Shown piece after piece: positions 1-8,525 of a stretch of DNA of 64,000 nt (position 1 is its first letter; every line of letters starts with the position of its first letter). This stretch comes from a virus. The notes beneath the pieces are model-generated. The model saw only the letters and a list, made by a program, of their open reading frames with translations, did no database searches and was not told the DNA's origin. The stretch covers positions 1 through 64,000 of the IMG/VR virus record IMGVR_UViG_3300042544_001590. One strand, 5' to 3'. Made by a program: the position numbers and the translations under genes.

Positions 1-241
1 TGCAATCAATACTGTAAAGATTCCCCAAAAATCACAGGAGAAAACGGTGGTATCCGATGCAATCAATACTGTAAAGATTCCCCAAAAATCACAGGAGAAA
101 ACGGTGGTATCCGATGCAATCAATACTGTAAAGATTCCCCAAAAATCACAGGAGAAAACGGTGGTATCCGATGCAATCAATACTGTAAAGATTCCCCAAA
201 AATCACAGGAGAAAACGGTGGTATCCGATGCAATCAATACT
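1..241 (+). repeat. 57-bp perfect tandem repeat inside the tail gene
   Basis: The unit beginning GTATCCGATGCAATCAATAC recurs with a period of exactly 57 bp. The GCAATCAATACT block starts at 2, 59, 116, 173 and 230. Copies are identical by eye and run off the left edge. The period is a multiple of three, so copy number can change without breaking the frame. Confidence 0.95.
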
Positions 242-505
242 CCCAATAACTTACCAGTCGTTCAATCTGGAAATTCGCAGTCCTTGGAATTCCTCCGTAA
301 CATTGGTATGACGCAGATCAAGATTATGGGTGATATTAAGGGTATTGCAGCACAAATTCTGAAAAAAATGGATTCTAATATGGGGGGTGGAAATAGTAAT
401 ACCGTTGTTCCCGTTTCCCAATCCCCCTCTAATCAAAAATCAGCCCCAATATCAATGAATTCCAATCGTGGTGATTATGGTTCATCCGCTTACGCACTCG
501 CATAA
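1..505 (+). CDS. C-terminus of a large tail protein with tandem repeats (tape-measure-like, partial)
   Basis: The frame is open from base 2, so the gene starts outside the window. The first ~80 residues are perfect 19-residue repeats (unit VSDAINTVKIPQKSQEKTV). A unique C-terminal part follows, with a helical stretch (SLEFLRNIGMTQIKIMGDIKG) and a Ser/Asn/Gly-rich tail. The next genes resemble T4 gp48/54, gp53 and gp27. In T4-like phages the gene before gp48 encodes the gp29 tape-measure/hub protein, so a tape-measure or central tail protein is the best guess from order. No conserved domain is recognised in the visible part. Confidence 0.6.
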   Translation, partial: AINTVKIPQKSQEKTVVSDAINTVKIPQKSQEKTVVSDAINTVKIPQKSQEKTVVSDAINTVKIPQKSQEKTVVSDAINTPNNLPVVQSGNSQSLEFLRNIGMTQIKIMGDIKGIAAQILKKMDSNMGGGNSNTVVPVSQSPSNQKSAPISMNSNRGDYGSSAYALA

Positions 506-513
506 GTAATATC

Positions 514-1341
514 ATGGCTAAATCCTTTAATGTGGTTAGAGATTATGATTGGACAAGTATTCCACGGGGCAGTGTGTTGAGAAAAAACGCTCCAAGTGTT
601 ACGGTGAGATCATTTAAAATAAATTCCAGCGAATCTTTGAATCGCATTAAAAGTTATGTCAACGCAGCAGCGGCAGAAAACGCCGATGAATTTTATAATA
701 AATTATATGGGAATACTGATCCAGACGATACATTTATATTCCCCTTTTTGGGTGATGCCGTTCGGTCATTCAGCAATGAATATGGGGATACTTTCCAATC
801 AGCATTTTTAGGGGCGGTTGACTCCGCGTTGGGGGAAGCCACCAAGTTGTATGGGGAAGTGGGTACATATAAATTGGGGGAAAATGCTGGTAAATTCGCG
901 GACAATATAAAATCGGCAGATAATATAAAATCGGCAATAGCAAACGCTACCAAGGGGATGTCCACACACCCCGGATCATATGTTGAAACTCCTAAATTAT
1001 ACCAATATTCTCAAAATGATGCAGGATTGGAGGTATCGTTCGTATTGTCAAATACCATTGACGCGGATGGTGTGCAAAAAAATATCAATATGATCAATCG
1101 ACTTACAAGAATTAATCGACCATTTCGTAAAAATGGGATTATAATGGAACCACCAAGGATTTACGAAGTTAAAGTTCCGGGTATTAGATTTATAAGATGG
1201 GCTAGTTGTAGTAGTTTTTCAGTGCAGCTTCTAGGAGCTAGACAATTACATGATGGTGAAATCATACCAGAAGGATATCTTATCAGTATGACATTTACAT
1301 CTCTCACCACAGAAGTCTCTAACTTTATGGATAAAATATGA
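514..1341 (+). CDS. Baseplate tail-tube-junction protein, gp48/gp54-like
   Basis: 275 residues. The C-terminal half (SYVETPKLYQYSQ..., then INRPFRKNGIIMEPPRIYEV, PGIRFIRWASCSSFSVQLLG, IPEGYLISMTFTSL) has the pattern of the beta-rich gp48/gp54 proteins that cap the baseplate and nucleate the tail tube in T4-like viruses. The N-terminal half contains an Ala-rich helical insert. It lies 8 bp after the repeat-bearing tail gene and its stop overlaps the next start by 4 bp. The gp48/54 assignment rests on recognition and gene order. Confidence 0.6.
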   Translation: MAKSFNVVRDYDWTSIPRGSVLRKNAPSVTVRSFKINSSESLNRIKSYVNAAAAENADEFYNKLYGNTDPDDTFIFPFLGDAVRSFSNEYGDTFQSAFLGAVDSALGEATKLYGEVGTYKLGENAGKFADNIKSADNIKSAIANATKGMSTHPGSYVETPKLYQYSQNDAGLEVSFVLSNTIDADGVQKNINMINRLTRINRPFRKNGIIMEPPRIYEVKVPGIRFIRWASCSSFSVQLLGARQLHDGEIIPEGYLISMTFTSLTTEVSNFMDKI

Positions 1342-1739
1342 GCAACCAAATTGGTCAATACCAGAACCAGATTCCATCCTTATCAGCTTTGGATATTAAA
1401 AGCTATGAAAGGATATTCAAGGTCTATTATGATTCCATCAATGGAAAGGAATTCCCGTATTATAACATTCTCAAGAAGATTGAAATACCGGAATTGGATT
1501 CATCTGTGATCGAGTTCCACAATGTCCAAATCCGTCAACCCCTAACCACCATATCCCACAATGTTTATGGTGACATTCGCTCTTGGTGGATCATCTATCT
1601 TCTCAACAAGGATAAATTCACGGGAGTCCCTTTCTGGGTGGAAGGAGGAACGCAATTGAAGGTTCTCAAGACCGAATTGAGAACTCTTCTCTACTTGGAT
1701 ATCACCCAAAACACTATCTTTGGAGGACGACATTTCTGA
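1338..1739 (+). CDS. Baseplate wedge protein, gp53-like with LysM-type segment
   Basis: 133 residues. The middle reads QPLTTISHNVYGDIRSWWII followed by YLLNK, the LysM-like signature of the T4 gp53 family (xxYGDxRxWWxIxxxN). gp53 is a wedge component that joins baseplate wedges. The start overlaps the previous stop and the stop overlaps the next start (TGATG), so translation is probably coupled. Confidence 0.75.
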   Translation: MSNQIGQYQNQIPSLSALDIKSYERIFKVYYDSINGKEFPYYNILKKIEIPELDSSVIEFHNVQIRQPLTTISHNVYGDIRSWWIIYLLNKDKFTGVPFWVEGGTQLKVLKTELRTLLYLDITQNTIFGGRHF

Positions 1740-3052
1740 TGAGTGATATTTATAAAATTAATGATGTCAATTATGACTGCGAATTCAAGCTCAAGAATCC
1801 TGATGGGCAGGAAGTCAAATTCACCAAATCCGCTTTGCGGGGGTTGACGATCACGGATAATTTCTTCAATCCATTTTTGGTTGGATCGGTGTCGATTGCT
1901 AATCCCTATGATCTGGTGGAGGATAAGTATCTTCTCAGGGGAGATGGTAGGGATGTGTTTTCCATGGAAATATTTCCTGAAGACAAACCGGAAGATAAGT
2001 TAAAATATGATTTTATTTTATTTTCCGAAGAGAATTTCGGCAATCCTGAAGTCCGTTCCGAGAATATCAAGAAATTCTCTATGGTTCATAAGGACTCTCT
2101 TCCATTCATGGACACCATTCCCTATGGTAAATCATTTTCTGGTAAAGCAGGAGATATTCTAAAGGATATTTTCAAAGAATTGGTTGGGGAAGACATGGTT
2201 GATGAAGAGGAATGGCAAAGTGGTGATTTTACCCTAACATATCACCCTCCCCTGACATTCCGTTACATGGATTTGATGAATTATCTTTTAAAACATTATT
2301 ATGCCAAGGATGGGGATATGTATGTGAAGGGGTTCATCCATTTCAATGAAGAAAACGGTAAATATCAACTTCGTTTACTTTCCAAGATATTTGAGAAAAA
2401 TAAAGATAATGTGATGGAAGCATTCACCTTGTCTGATTTTGCCGATGTGGGGGATACATCCAATGATAACAACCCCCCGCCCGATGCAGAGGTTAGTGAG
2501 TATAACAGCGGTATCAAGAACATTGGTTATTCAACCCCCATGTATGATATCAACAACGATTTCTTCATCAACACTGTGGTATATGGATATGATCCAATTC
2601 TAGGCATCCACAAGACAAGGATCAAGAAGCTGGAAGACATTGAAAAGCAATGGGAGAAGAAATTCGTCAAATCTTTCAAGGCAATTGGGGGAGAACCCAA
2701 ACCATTCGTTGTAAAAAATAAAAATACAAAACAGAAATTCCGACATTTCCGTTCTCCCTATCCAGTGGAGGATTCGGAGAAGATGGTGGAAGCTGAAATG
2801 ATCAATACCCTAACATTTTATAATTTAAGGGCAATCTTCGCCAATCTTGGTTCTGCCAACAGAGAGGGTGGTAAGTTTATTGATATTGTCAAGGTGGGGG
2901 AAGGCAAGCAGAAAAGCGATGAAAAGCTGCTTGGAAGGTGGTTTGTCCATGAATTGAGACACATTTTTTTAGGAGACGGTTACACGAATGAATTTTCGTG
3001 CTGCAAAACATATGGTGGTCCAAATTTAAAAATTGATAAAGAAGCTGAATAA
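1739..3052 (+). CDS. Baseplate hub-like structural protein (gp27-like)
   Basis: 437 residues. The N-terminal region SALRGLTITDNFFNPFLVGS, followed by VSIANPYDLVED and LLRGDGRDVFSMEIF, is typical of phage hub subunits built from two tube-like beta domains (gp27 / VgrG-N). The middle segment YHPPLTFRYMDLMNYLLKHY and the surrounding aromatic beta-rich sequence fit. Position directly after gp53 supports a central baseplate role. A large acidic Pro/Asn linker lies near residues 235-260. Exact family membership is inferred. Confidence 0.6.
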   Translation: MSDIYKINDVNYDCEFKLKNPDGQEVKFTKSALRGLTITDNFFNPFLVGSVSIANPYDLVEDKYLLRGDGRDVFSMEIFPEDKPEDKLKYDFILFSEENFGNPEVRSENIKKFSMVHKDSLPFMDTIPYGKSFSGKAGDILKDIFKELVGEDMVDEEEWQSGDFTLTYHPPLTFRYMDLMNYLLKHYYAKDGDMYVKGFIHFNEENGKYQLRLLSKIFEKNKDNVMEAFTLSDFADVGDTSNDNNPPPDAEVSEYNSGIKNIGYSTPMYDINNDFFINTVVYGYDPILGIHKTRIKKLEDIEKQWEKKFVKSFKAIGGEPKPFVVKNKNTKQKFRHFRSPYPVEDSEKMVEAEMINTLTFYNLRAIFANLGSANREGGKFIDIVKVGEGKQKSDEKLLGRWFVHELRHIFLGDGYTNEFSCCKTYGGPNLKIDKEAE

Positions 3053-3054
3053 TT

Positions 3055-3966
3055 ATGAGATCGAATATTGATGTTCTTAGAGCTTTGTGCTTTTCCAAGG
3101 AAGATTTGGAGCAAATCCAAAATCTGGGAGATCAATTCACTGAAAAAGAGATTGAATTCATGATTGAGTTCAAAAAGATTTATGAATTGGGGTTGAACCA
3201 ATTGGAGAAATTCATCAACAAGTTGGATGAAGAGGGGAAGGATTTGGAGACATGGGATATTGATTACTATGTGAGACATCTTCTCAATGGTCCCCTTGCA
3301 GCCCAAACACAGGAATTATCCAAAGATAAAAAATATTTCGTAACAATTCCTGATATTCTTGGGGTTCTCGGTAATAACCAATCCACCCGCCATAACACCA
3401 CACTTTACACTGATGATATCGTTGCCTTGGACGTTCCAGTGGACGTTTACAATAAAACGCCGGAATTTACCCAGAAAAATATTATAAATTCCAATGATCA
3501 GGTGGAGCGAATGTTCCGTTCATCCATGGGGATGGCTGTGATTCATGACAACACCCTCCCGATAGTTGATAAGAAGCCACAGGATCGCTACAGCGAGGAG
3601 AAGACCGGGAAGTGGGTAACTAAGTCAAACGGTAGTTATGCCGTCAAGGATTCGTTCTGGCGCGTCAAATTGGAGGATGTGCGCCAACAGGTGTTTGATA
3701 AGGTGAAAGAGATGATTGAGGAAGAACATTATCGTATATTCGAGGATCGCAAAACCTATACACCATTTGATTCCGATAAGAACGATTCGGTTGCCACCGC
3801 TTACGAAATTGAAAAGATCGTCATTGATGGTGATAAGGAAGAAACCTTCAAATTGGATGTCTATGGGGATGTTTACGACACCCGCGACACCATTCTCAAG
3901 GTTGAGAATCCTGAGAAGAACAAGGAATACCTATTGAACACCGTGGAAGGTCAATTCGGGATTTAA
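3055..3966 (+). CDS. Hypothetical protein at the end of the baseplate operon
   Basis: 303 residues, no recognised domain. The N-terminal ~85 residues are helical and charged (SKEDLEQIQNLGDQFTEKEI). The rest is mixed. It starts 2 bp after the hub gene and shares its last 4 bp with the convergent minus-strand gene. Operon position suggests a virion or tail-assembly role, but nothing in the sequence proves it. Confidence 0.75.
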   Translation: MRSNIDVLRALCFSKEDLEQIQNLGDQFTEKEIEFMIEFKKIYELGLNQLEKFINKLDEEGKDLETWDIDYYVRHLLNGPLAAQTQELSKDKKYFVTIPDILGVLGNNQSTRHNTTLYTDDIVALDVPVDVYNKTPEFTQKNIINSNDQVERMFRSSMGMAVIHDNTLPIVDKKPQDRYSEEKTGKWVTKSNGSYAVKDSFWRVKLEDVRQQVFDKVKEMIEEEHYRIFEDRKTYTPFDSDKNDSVATAYEIEKIVIDGDKEETFKLDVYGDVYDTRDTILKVENPEKNKEYLLNTVEGQFGI

Positions 3967-4424
3967 ACGTCCACAACCGTTGGTTCTTCTTTCTTTTCCA
4001 AAAGTTTCAGAATATCATTTCTGGTGAACGTGAGCTTGGGAGTGTTTTCATCCTCTTCGTTCTTGGTGACTTTCGCATCAATGTTCATCTGGGTGATTTC
4101 CTTCTGAGCCTTGATTTTATCTTCCGCATTCTTGAATTTCAACACTGTTTCCAAGGCGGATGTTGTGGATTTGGTGTGCGCTGAATAAGCCTCAAGCATC
4201 TTGGGGTCAGCACTGGCAATCACATCGTCTTTCATTTTTTCCATCACATCCACGGAATGGGCAATCACCTTCGCGGCGTTTTGTAACAATACTTCCGCCA
4301 TGTTTTCCCTTGTCAATTCAGGAACTTCTGTTTCCTGTTTGGGAAAATTATTGGATTTGTTTCTGAGTTGTGAAATAATATCATTCACTTCATCATCCAA
4401 ATCTTCGTCATCGTCGTAATCCAT
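3963..4424 (-). CDS. Acidic helical protein, possible small terminase-like or scaffold factor
   Basis: 153 residues on the minus strand, convergent with the baseplate operon (4-bp overlap). The N-terminus is extremely acidic (MDYDDDEDLDDEVND). The centre is a long predicted helix or coiled coil (AEVLLQNAAKVIAHSVDVME through LKFKNAEDKIKAQKEITQMN). Such architecture occurs in T4-type small terminase subunits and in assembly chaperones, but no diagnostic motif is visible. The divergent 52-bp gap to the dehydratase gene should hold promoters for both. Confidence 0.7.
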   Translation of the reverse strand: MDYDDDEDLDDEVNDIISQLRNKSNNFPKQETEVPELTRENMAEVLLQNAAKVIAHSVDVMEKMKDDVIASADPKMLEAYSAHTKSTTSALETVLKFKNAEDKIKAQKEITQMNIDAKVTKNEEDENTPKLTFTRNDILKLLEKKEEPTVVDV

Positions 4425-4438
4425 AGTGATATTTAGGG

Positions 4439-4466
4439 TTGACTTCCATTACTTCAAGGGTAAAGT
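4439..4466 (+). promoter_or_regulatory. Candidate sigma70-type promoter for the dehydratase gene
   Basis: TTGACT at 4439-4444, a 16-nt spacer, then TAAAGT at 4461-4466 in the divergent gap. This is a plausible but imperfect -35/-10 pair and looks nothing like the motif used further right. It is a single occurrence, so it could be chance. Confidence 0.35.
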
Positions 4467-4476
4467 AAAGGAAATT

Positions 4477-5439
4477 ATGGTTAATTTAAACGGAAAGACG
4501 ATATTGGTTACGGGAGGTGCTGGATTTATTGGAAGTAATTTTATTGAATATATTTTATCTCATTATTCTTTTTTAACTCTTATTAATATTGACAAGATGG
4601 GGATCGGTTCAAGACACCTAGAATTTAAACCAAAGCTTGACGGTAACGATTTCTTCAATATTAAAGAAGATATTAGGGGGATTTATAAGTTATATTCAAC
4701 AAACCCAATCAAAATTGATTATGTCTTCCATTTCGCAGCGGAATCTCACGTTGATAGATCGATAGCTGGTGCTTATGATTTTGTTGATAATAATGTTTTG
4801 GGGATGACCCGATTGTTGGAATGGATTAAAGAATGTCAACCACAAGCCAGAGTCATCAATATATCCACGGATGAAGTGTTTGGTCATCTGGAAAAGCATG
4901 GAGCACCTTTCAACGAGAATTGCAAATTCGCCCCCCGTAGCCCATACGCGGCATCCAAGGCATCTGCCGATCTGATCGCCAATTCGTATGTCACCACTTA
5001 TGGATTGGATATCATCACCACCCATTGTTGCAACAATTTCGGTAAACATCAGGCGGATGAAAAATTCATCCCCACGGTGATTCGGAACATGGTTTGGGGT
5101 AACAAGATTCCGGTCTATGGAACGGGAGAGAATATCCGTGAATGGATTCATGTGGACGATCATAACAAATCCCTTTTGGAAATCGCAGAGGGGGGTAGGG
5201 CTGGTTATCGTTACAATATTGGATCAAAGGTGGAGAAGACAAATCTGGAAATGATAGTTGACATTGCTGAAATTCTTGGTAAGGTAGCTGATATTGAATA
5301 CGTGGAAGACAGAAAAGGACATGATTTCCGATATGCGATTGATAGTCTCAATTACCGTAGGCAATTTGAATTGCGGGATCATTCCGAATCTTTGAGAGAG
5401 ACTGTGAACCACTATAAAGAGCAATATTCTACTAAATAA
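4477..5439 (+). CDS. rmlB: dTDP-glucose 4,6-dehydratase (SDR family)
   Basis: 320 residues. Converts dTDP-glucose to dTDP-4-keto-6-deoxyglucose, an early step to rhamnose and other deoxysugars. Visible features: the Rossmann loop GGAGFIG near residues 13-19, HFAAESHVDRS, the active-site block STDEVFG, the catalytic YAASK (YxxxK) and the family-typical NNFGKHQ and EKFIPTVIRN. An ATG 51 bp upstream (4426) is in frame, but the start at 4477 is preceded by AAAGGA and puts the Rossmann fold at the normal distance from the N-terminus. No other sugar-nucleotide genes are nearby, so it may feed a host or phage glycan or DNA modification made elsewhere. Confidence 0.9.
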   Translation: MVNLNGKTILVTGGAGFIGSNFIEYILSHYSFLTLINIDKMGIGSRHLEFKPKLDGNDFFNIKEDIRGIYKLYSTNPIKIDYVFHFAAESHVDRSIAGAYDFVDNNVLGMTRLLEWIKECQPQARVINISTDEVFGHLEKHGAPFNENCKFAPRSPYAASKASADLIANSYVTTYGLDIITTHCCNNFGKHQADEKFIPTVIRNMVWGNKIPVYGTGENIREWIHVDDHNKSLLEIAEGGRAGYRYNIGSKVEKTNLEMIVDIAEILGKVADIEYVEDRKGHDFRYAIDSLNYRRQFELRDHSESLRETVNHYKEQYSTK

Positions 5440-5458
5440 TATAGACTGAAATAACAAT

Positions 5459-6535
5459 ATGGACGTAAAAACAGAAGTAGTAAAAGCACGGGTTGAAAAG
5501 GGATGGAGTTATCCCATGATCTTTGACACGTATGGAGTTCCCAAAAGCACAGCCCAAGATTGGGTGAAAAAATATGCAGCAGAAAGTGATGAAGAAGAAT
5601 CCTCAACTCCTTACGAGGAATATAAACAAGGATATGTGAACGAAAATCTCCAGAGGGACAAGCCCAAGAAACCCAAGAAATCCGAAGAGGAGATTATGGA
5701 ATTCCTCTCGCAACTTGCTCCAATCCAAGTTCATAGTGGCTATACAGTAGCTCCTTCCAATCTGAATGATTATGCTGTTGTTGGGTCTGATTTCCATTTT
5801 GGGTGTCACGACGAAGCAGCTATTAATATTTTTCTCTATACCATTGAGGAATTGAAACCCAAAACAATCGTTCTCAATGGTGATACCATGGATATGCTCG
5901 CCATCTCCCGCTATCCCAAGGATATCAAAAAACAGTGGAGTCTTCAGGATGAAAGAATTGCATATCATGAATTTTTGGATAACCTCATTGCTGTTTCGGG
6001 CGGTGCTAAGATTTATGAAACGGTATCAAATCACAGCGGACAATCCATTGATGGTAGATGGAGACGCTATCTATCGGAGCGTCTTGGGGAACTCGCGTCA
6101 TTACCAGATATTACGGATAAGCTGAGTTATCAGAACGTGTTCATGGGTGATTATCAGGAGCATGTGGAGCATGTTGATTATGTTGATCTGAACGGGTTGA
6201 TTGTGACACATGGTACGACCGTGCGTGGGGCTGGGGGGGCTTCTGCTAAGGGAGAGATTGAAAAATGGACTACCAGTATCATGCATGGACATACCCACAG
6301 GATTGGAAGCTCATGCAAGAGAATACCAGCTTTTGGTAATCGCCCCGATAGTCAAATTTACGGTTTTGAGGGTGGATGTTTGGGGAGTCTTGATGCGGTT
6401 TATTCATCTACCGCAAATTGGCAACAGGGATTTAACATTGTAGCTCTCGGGGATGAATCTTTTGGTGTTGAGCAAATCATGATCAACAACGGAATTGCTA
6501 ACGTTTCCACACTTGGACAGACTATTAGGGGATAA
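5459..6535 (+). CDS. Calcineurin-like metallophosphoesterase with N-terminal HTH
   Basis: 358 residues. Residues 1-45 read like a resolvase/terminase-type helix-turn-helix (WSYPMIFDTYGVPKSTAQDW). After an acidic/lysine linker the metal-binding motifs appear in order: SDFHFG (~110), LNGDTMD (~139), VSNHSGQ (~189, a variant of GNHD), VTHG (~249) and MHGHTHR (~275). It probably hydrolyses a phosphodiester or phosphomonoester with two metals. The HTH suggests nucleic-acid binding. Its stop overlaps the next start. It is the first of three metallophosphoesterases in the window. Confidence 0.8.
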   Translation: MDVKTEVVKARVEKGWSYPMIFDTYGVPKSTAQDWVKKYAAESDEEESSTPYEEYKQGYVNENLQRDKPKKPKKSEEEIMEFLSQLAPIQVHSGYTVAPSNLNDYAVVGSDFHFGCHDEAAINIFLYTIEELKPKTIVLNGDTMDMLAISRYPKDIKKQWSLQDERIAYHEFLDNLIAVSGGAKIYETVSNHSGQSIDGRWRRYLSERLGELASLPDITDKLSYQNVFMGDYQEHVEHVDYVDLNGLIVTHGTTVRGAGGASAKGEIEKWTTSIMHGHTHRIGSSCKRIPAFGNRPDSQIYGFEGGCLGSLDAVYSSTANWQQGFNIVALGDESFGVEQIMINNGIANVSTLGQTIRG

Positions 6536-7401
6536 TGGAGTCGTTTTCAACATTCTTTGAAAGGCGTGAGCGCAACCCTCTTCGTAAGAAAGAATTGGAG
6601 GGATCGTCCACTCATCACGATTGGGTGGAATATGATAAGAATAATCTGGAACCTGAAGATAATAAAAAAATCCGTAAGATGGAAAAGCTTGGGGTGGAAC
6701 CCGAACGCATCCAAACATGGAAAGATTATAAATTAAAGGAGAAAGAGAATCAGCTTAAACACGATTATTATAGGACTAAAATTGATGAACCAACCCTAAT
6801 ATTGGATATTTTTGGTATCAAGGTTTATACCGATCAATACACATCCTATAATTTTTCTAAAGATTCTGTAAATCTCGAAAAGGCTGAAAACACGGTCAGG
6901 GAAATTGTTCGAGATTATAAGGATATCATACCCAACCGAAAACCAAAATTTATCATCACCGATACCAGTAAAAACCCCTATACCAAGGGGGTGAATATTA
7001 CGGGAAGTGGGGATGATCCGGCTGGAGTGTATAGGGATCGTCTCATTTACATTGATCAAATGAGTTCTGATAAATATAAAATTTATATCCACGAATACGC
7101 TCATTTTCTAGAAAATCGTGTTTCCAAGCAGGTTGAAAAATTTCTCCAAGAAGAATATAAGAAAATGTTGGACGGATTCTTTCGATCCATCAAACAGAGA
7201 AAACGGGAAAATCTGGAAGGTGTTGAGAACGAAAAATACCGAAAAGCAATTGCCAAGAAGCTGGGATTACCCACGGATTATGCCGCTGCCAACCATTCCG
7301 AGTGGTTTGCCGAACTGATCGCACACTGGAAGAACATGCCGAACAACAAGGCGACATATCGTTTTAGACAAGTAATGAAAAAAATAATTAATAGACTGTG
7401 A
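6535..7401 (+). CDS. Putative zinc metallopeptidase (HExxH)
   Basis: 288 residues. HEYAHFLE near residues 186-193 is an HExxH zinc site, and EWFAELIAH about 70 residues later can supply the third (Glu) ligand, as in gluzincins. The N-terminal third is charged and helical. It overlaps the start of the next small gene. Substrate unknown; phage enzymes of this kind may process virion or host proteins. Confidence 0.65.
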   Translation: MESFSTFFERRERNPLRKKELEGSSTHHDWVEYDKNNLEPEDNKKIRKMEKLGVEPERIQTWKDYKLKEKENQLKHDYYRTKIDEPTLILDIFGIKVYTDQYTSYNFSKDSVNLEKAENTVREIVRDYKDIIPNRKPKFIITDTSKNPYTKGVNITGSGDDPAGVYRDRLIYIDQMSSDKYKIYIHEYAHFLENRVSKQVEKFLQEEYKKMLDGFFRSIKQRKRENLEGVENEKYRKAIAKKLGLPTDYAAANHSEWFAELIAHWKNMPNNKATYRFRQVMKKIINRL

Positions 7402-7586
7402 TGAGTGAGAAATATGAAGCGGTAATCGGGGGTTATACCTTTCTGATGAAGGATGACGGGGTGATTGAGGTATGGGCAGGGTTGGATAGCGAATATCCAG
7501 AATCCTTCATATATGTGAAGGATGGGAGCGTTTTAGATCGGAAATCTTTTGAGATGGAGATCATGGATTTTTGCCTTAAAAACTAG
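7401..7586 (+). CDS. Small hypothetical protein
   Basis: 61 residues, acidic, with alternating aromatic/hydrophobic residues suggesting a small beta-sheet protein (YEAVIGGYTFLMKDDGVIEV). The ATG overlaps the peptidase stop (GTGATG). Its last residues Leu-Lys-Asn and the TAG stop are supplied by the first copy of the motif. Confidence 0.7.
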   Translation: MSEKYEAVIGGYTFLMKDDGVIEVWAGLDSEYPESFIYVKDGSVLDRKSFEMEIMDFCLKN

Positions 7587-7594
7587 AATATAAT
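7576..7594 (+). promoter_or_regulatory. First copy of the recurring TTAAAAACTAG promoter-like motif
   Basis: TTAAAAACTAGAATATAAT, followed by a 6-nt spacer and ATG at 7601. The TATAAT is a perfect -10 hexamer. No copy occurs to the left. It also encodes the C-terminal LKN and stop of the preceding gene. Other copies are noted with the genes they precede. Confidence 0.85.
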
Positions 7595-7637
7595 TGTGGC
7601 ATGAACGAACGAAGAACTGAAAGAAGAACTCCAGAAA

Positions 7638-7781
7638 ATGAATGACGAAGACCTGTTTTATTTTTTAAGAGAGGTTTTAACTGATCGTGTCATGGAATGG
7701 GCTGAAACCACTACTTATTATAATGAGCCGACATCTAATGCTAAATTAGCGGTAATTAAGCACATTCTGTGTGCTTATTAA
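7638..7781 (+). CDS. Small hypothetical protein, apparently frameshifted near its start
   Basis: 47 residues from this ATG (MNDEDLFYFLREVL...). The motif-positioned ATG at 7601 opens a different frame that stops after 14 codons. The frame of this gene continues upstream as a protein-like stretch (TNEELKEELQKMNDED) back to base 7605. A single extra A just after the 7601 ATG would explain this. Either the gene is broken or it initiates internally here. The stop is the TAA of the next motif. Confidence 0.5.
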   Translation: MNDEDLFYFLREVLTDRVMEWAETTTYYNEPTSNAKLAVIKHILCAY

Positions 7782-7802
7782 AAACTAGGATACAATCGAC
7801 CC

Positions 7803-8525
7803 ATGACTAAAATTGAATTTTCCGACGAACACCTTCGGGTGATGATGACTGCCTTGGAAGTGTATTCCAGACTGAGGGCTGGACAGATCAGGATCGCCAT
7901 GGATGAGGCATTCCGTGATATGAGCTTGTCTTGGAAAGAATTGGAATCCATTGAAAAATTTGTAAGGGGTATCTTGTATCCAGAACCCGTGGAACTGAAA
8001 TACGATGGACATGGGGGGTATTATGATCAATATGGCCGAACTTACGGAGAAGATGGGGAAATGGATGACACCCAAATGTCTTGGGAGGATAAAGAGCGTT
8101 TGAAGCGTTCTGAATTACATGGTAATTATGGGGTGTGTCACAAAGAGATGATCAAGAGTGGGGGGACATTGGCATACGAAATCTATTCCACGCTGCGTCA
8201 ATATGTCTCTCTGAAAAATAATGATGGATACGAAGCGGTGGGGGTGAATTATCTTGATCCTTTGCAAATCACCGAAGTTCCCCTGCCAAGGATTGAAGGA
8301 TTCACCGCCGAAAAGCGATTCCCCATCAAAGATAAGAAGACTGTGGTGAAACTTGAAAACGCAATGGAATTACATAAGGATTTTTCCAAATGTTGGGAAA
8401 TTGTTGGGGAATATCTTAAAAATAAATACCCAGAATTGGATGACTATTCCCAAGCAAGGATTGAAAGAAAAGATAATCATTACGTGGTGATTGTTAAGGG
8501 AGCTAGAAAGAAAAAAGATGAATAA
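7803..8525 (+). CDS. Hypothetical protein
   Basis: 240 residues, no recognised domain. The first 60 residues are helical. An acidic Gly/Tyr-rich segment sits at ~70-95, and the C-terminus is basic (KGARKKKD). The motif with TACAAT and a 6-nt spacer precedes the ATG. The end overlaps the kinase gene by 8 bp, so the two are probably co-translated. Confidence 0.75.
   Translation: MTKIEFSDEHLRVMMTALEVYSRLRAGQIRIAMDEAFRDMSLSWKELESIEKFVRGILYPEPVELKYDGHGGYYDQYGRTYGEDGEMDDTQMSWEDKERLKRSELHGNYGVCHKEMIKSGGTLAYEIYSTLRQYVSLKNNDGYEAVGVNYLDPLQITEVPLPRIEGFTAEKRFPIKDKKTVVKLENAMELHKDFSKCWEIVGEYLKNKYPELDDYSQARIERKDNHYVVIVKGARKKKDE

Noticed and set aside
4425-4445. T4-type late promoter (TATAAATA) for the minus-strand acidic gene
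   Set aside because: Only CTAAATAT is present and no comparable element was seen before the other virion genes, so the match is too weak.
4426-4476. Extended N-terminus for the dTDP-glucose dehydratase
   Set aside because: It would add 17 residues before the Rossmann fold and lacks a ribosome-binding site, whereas 4477 has AAAGGA.
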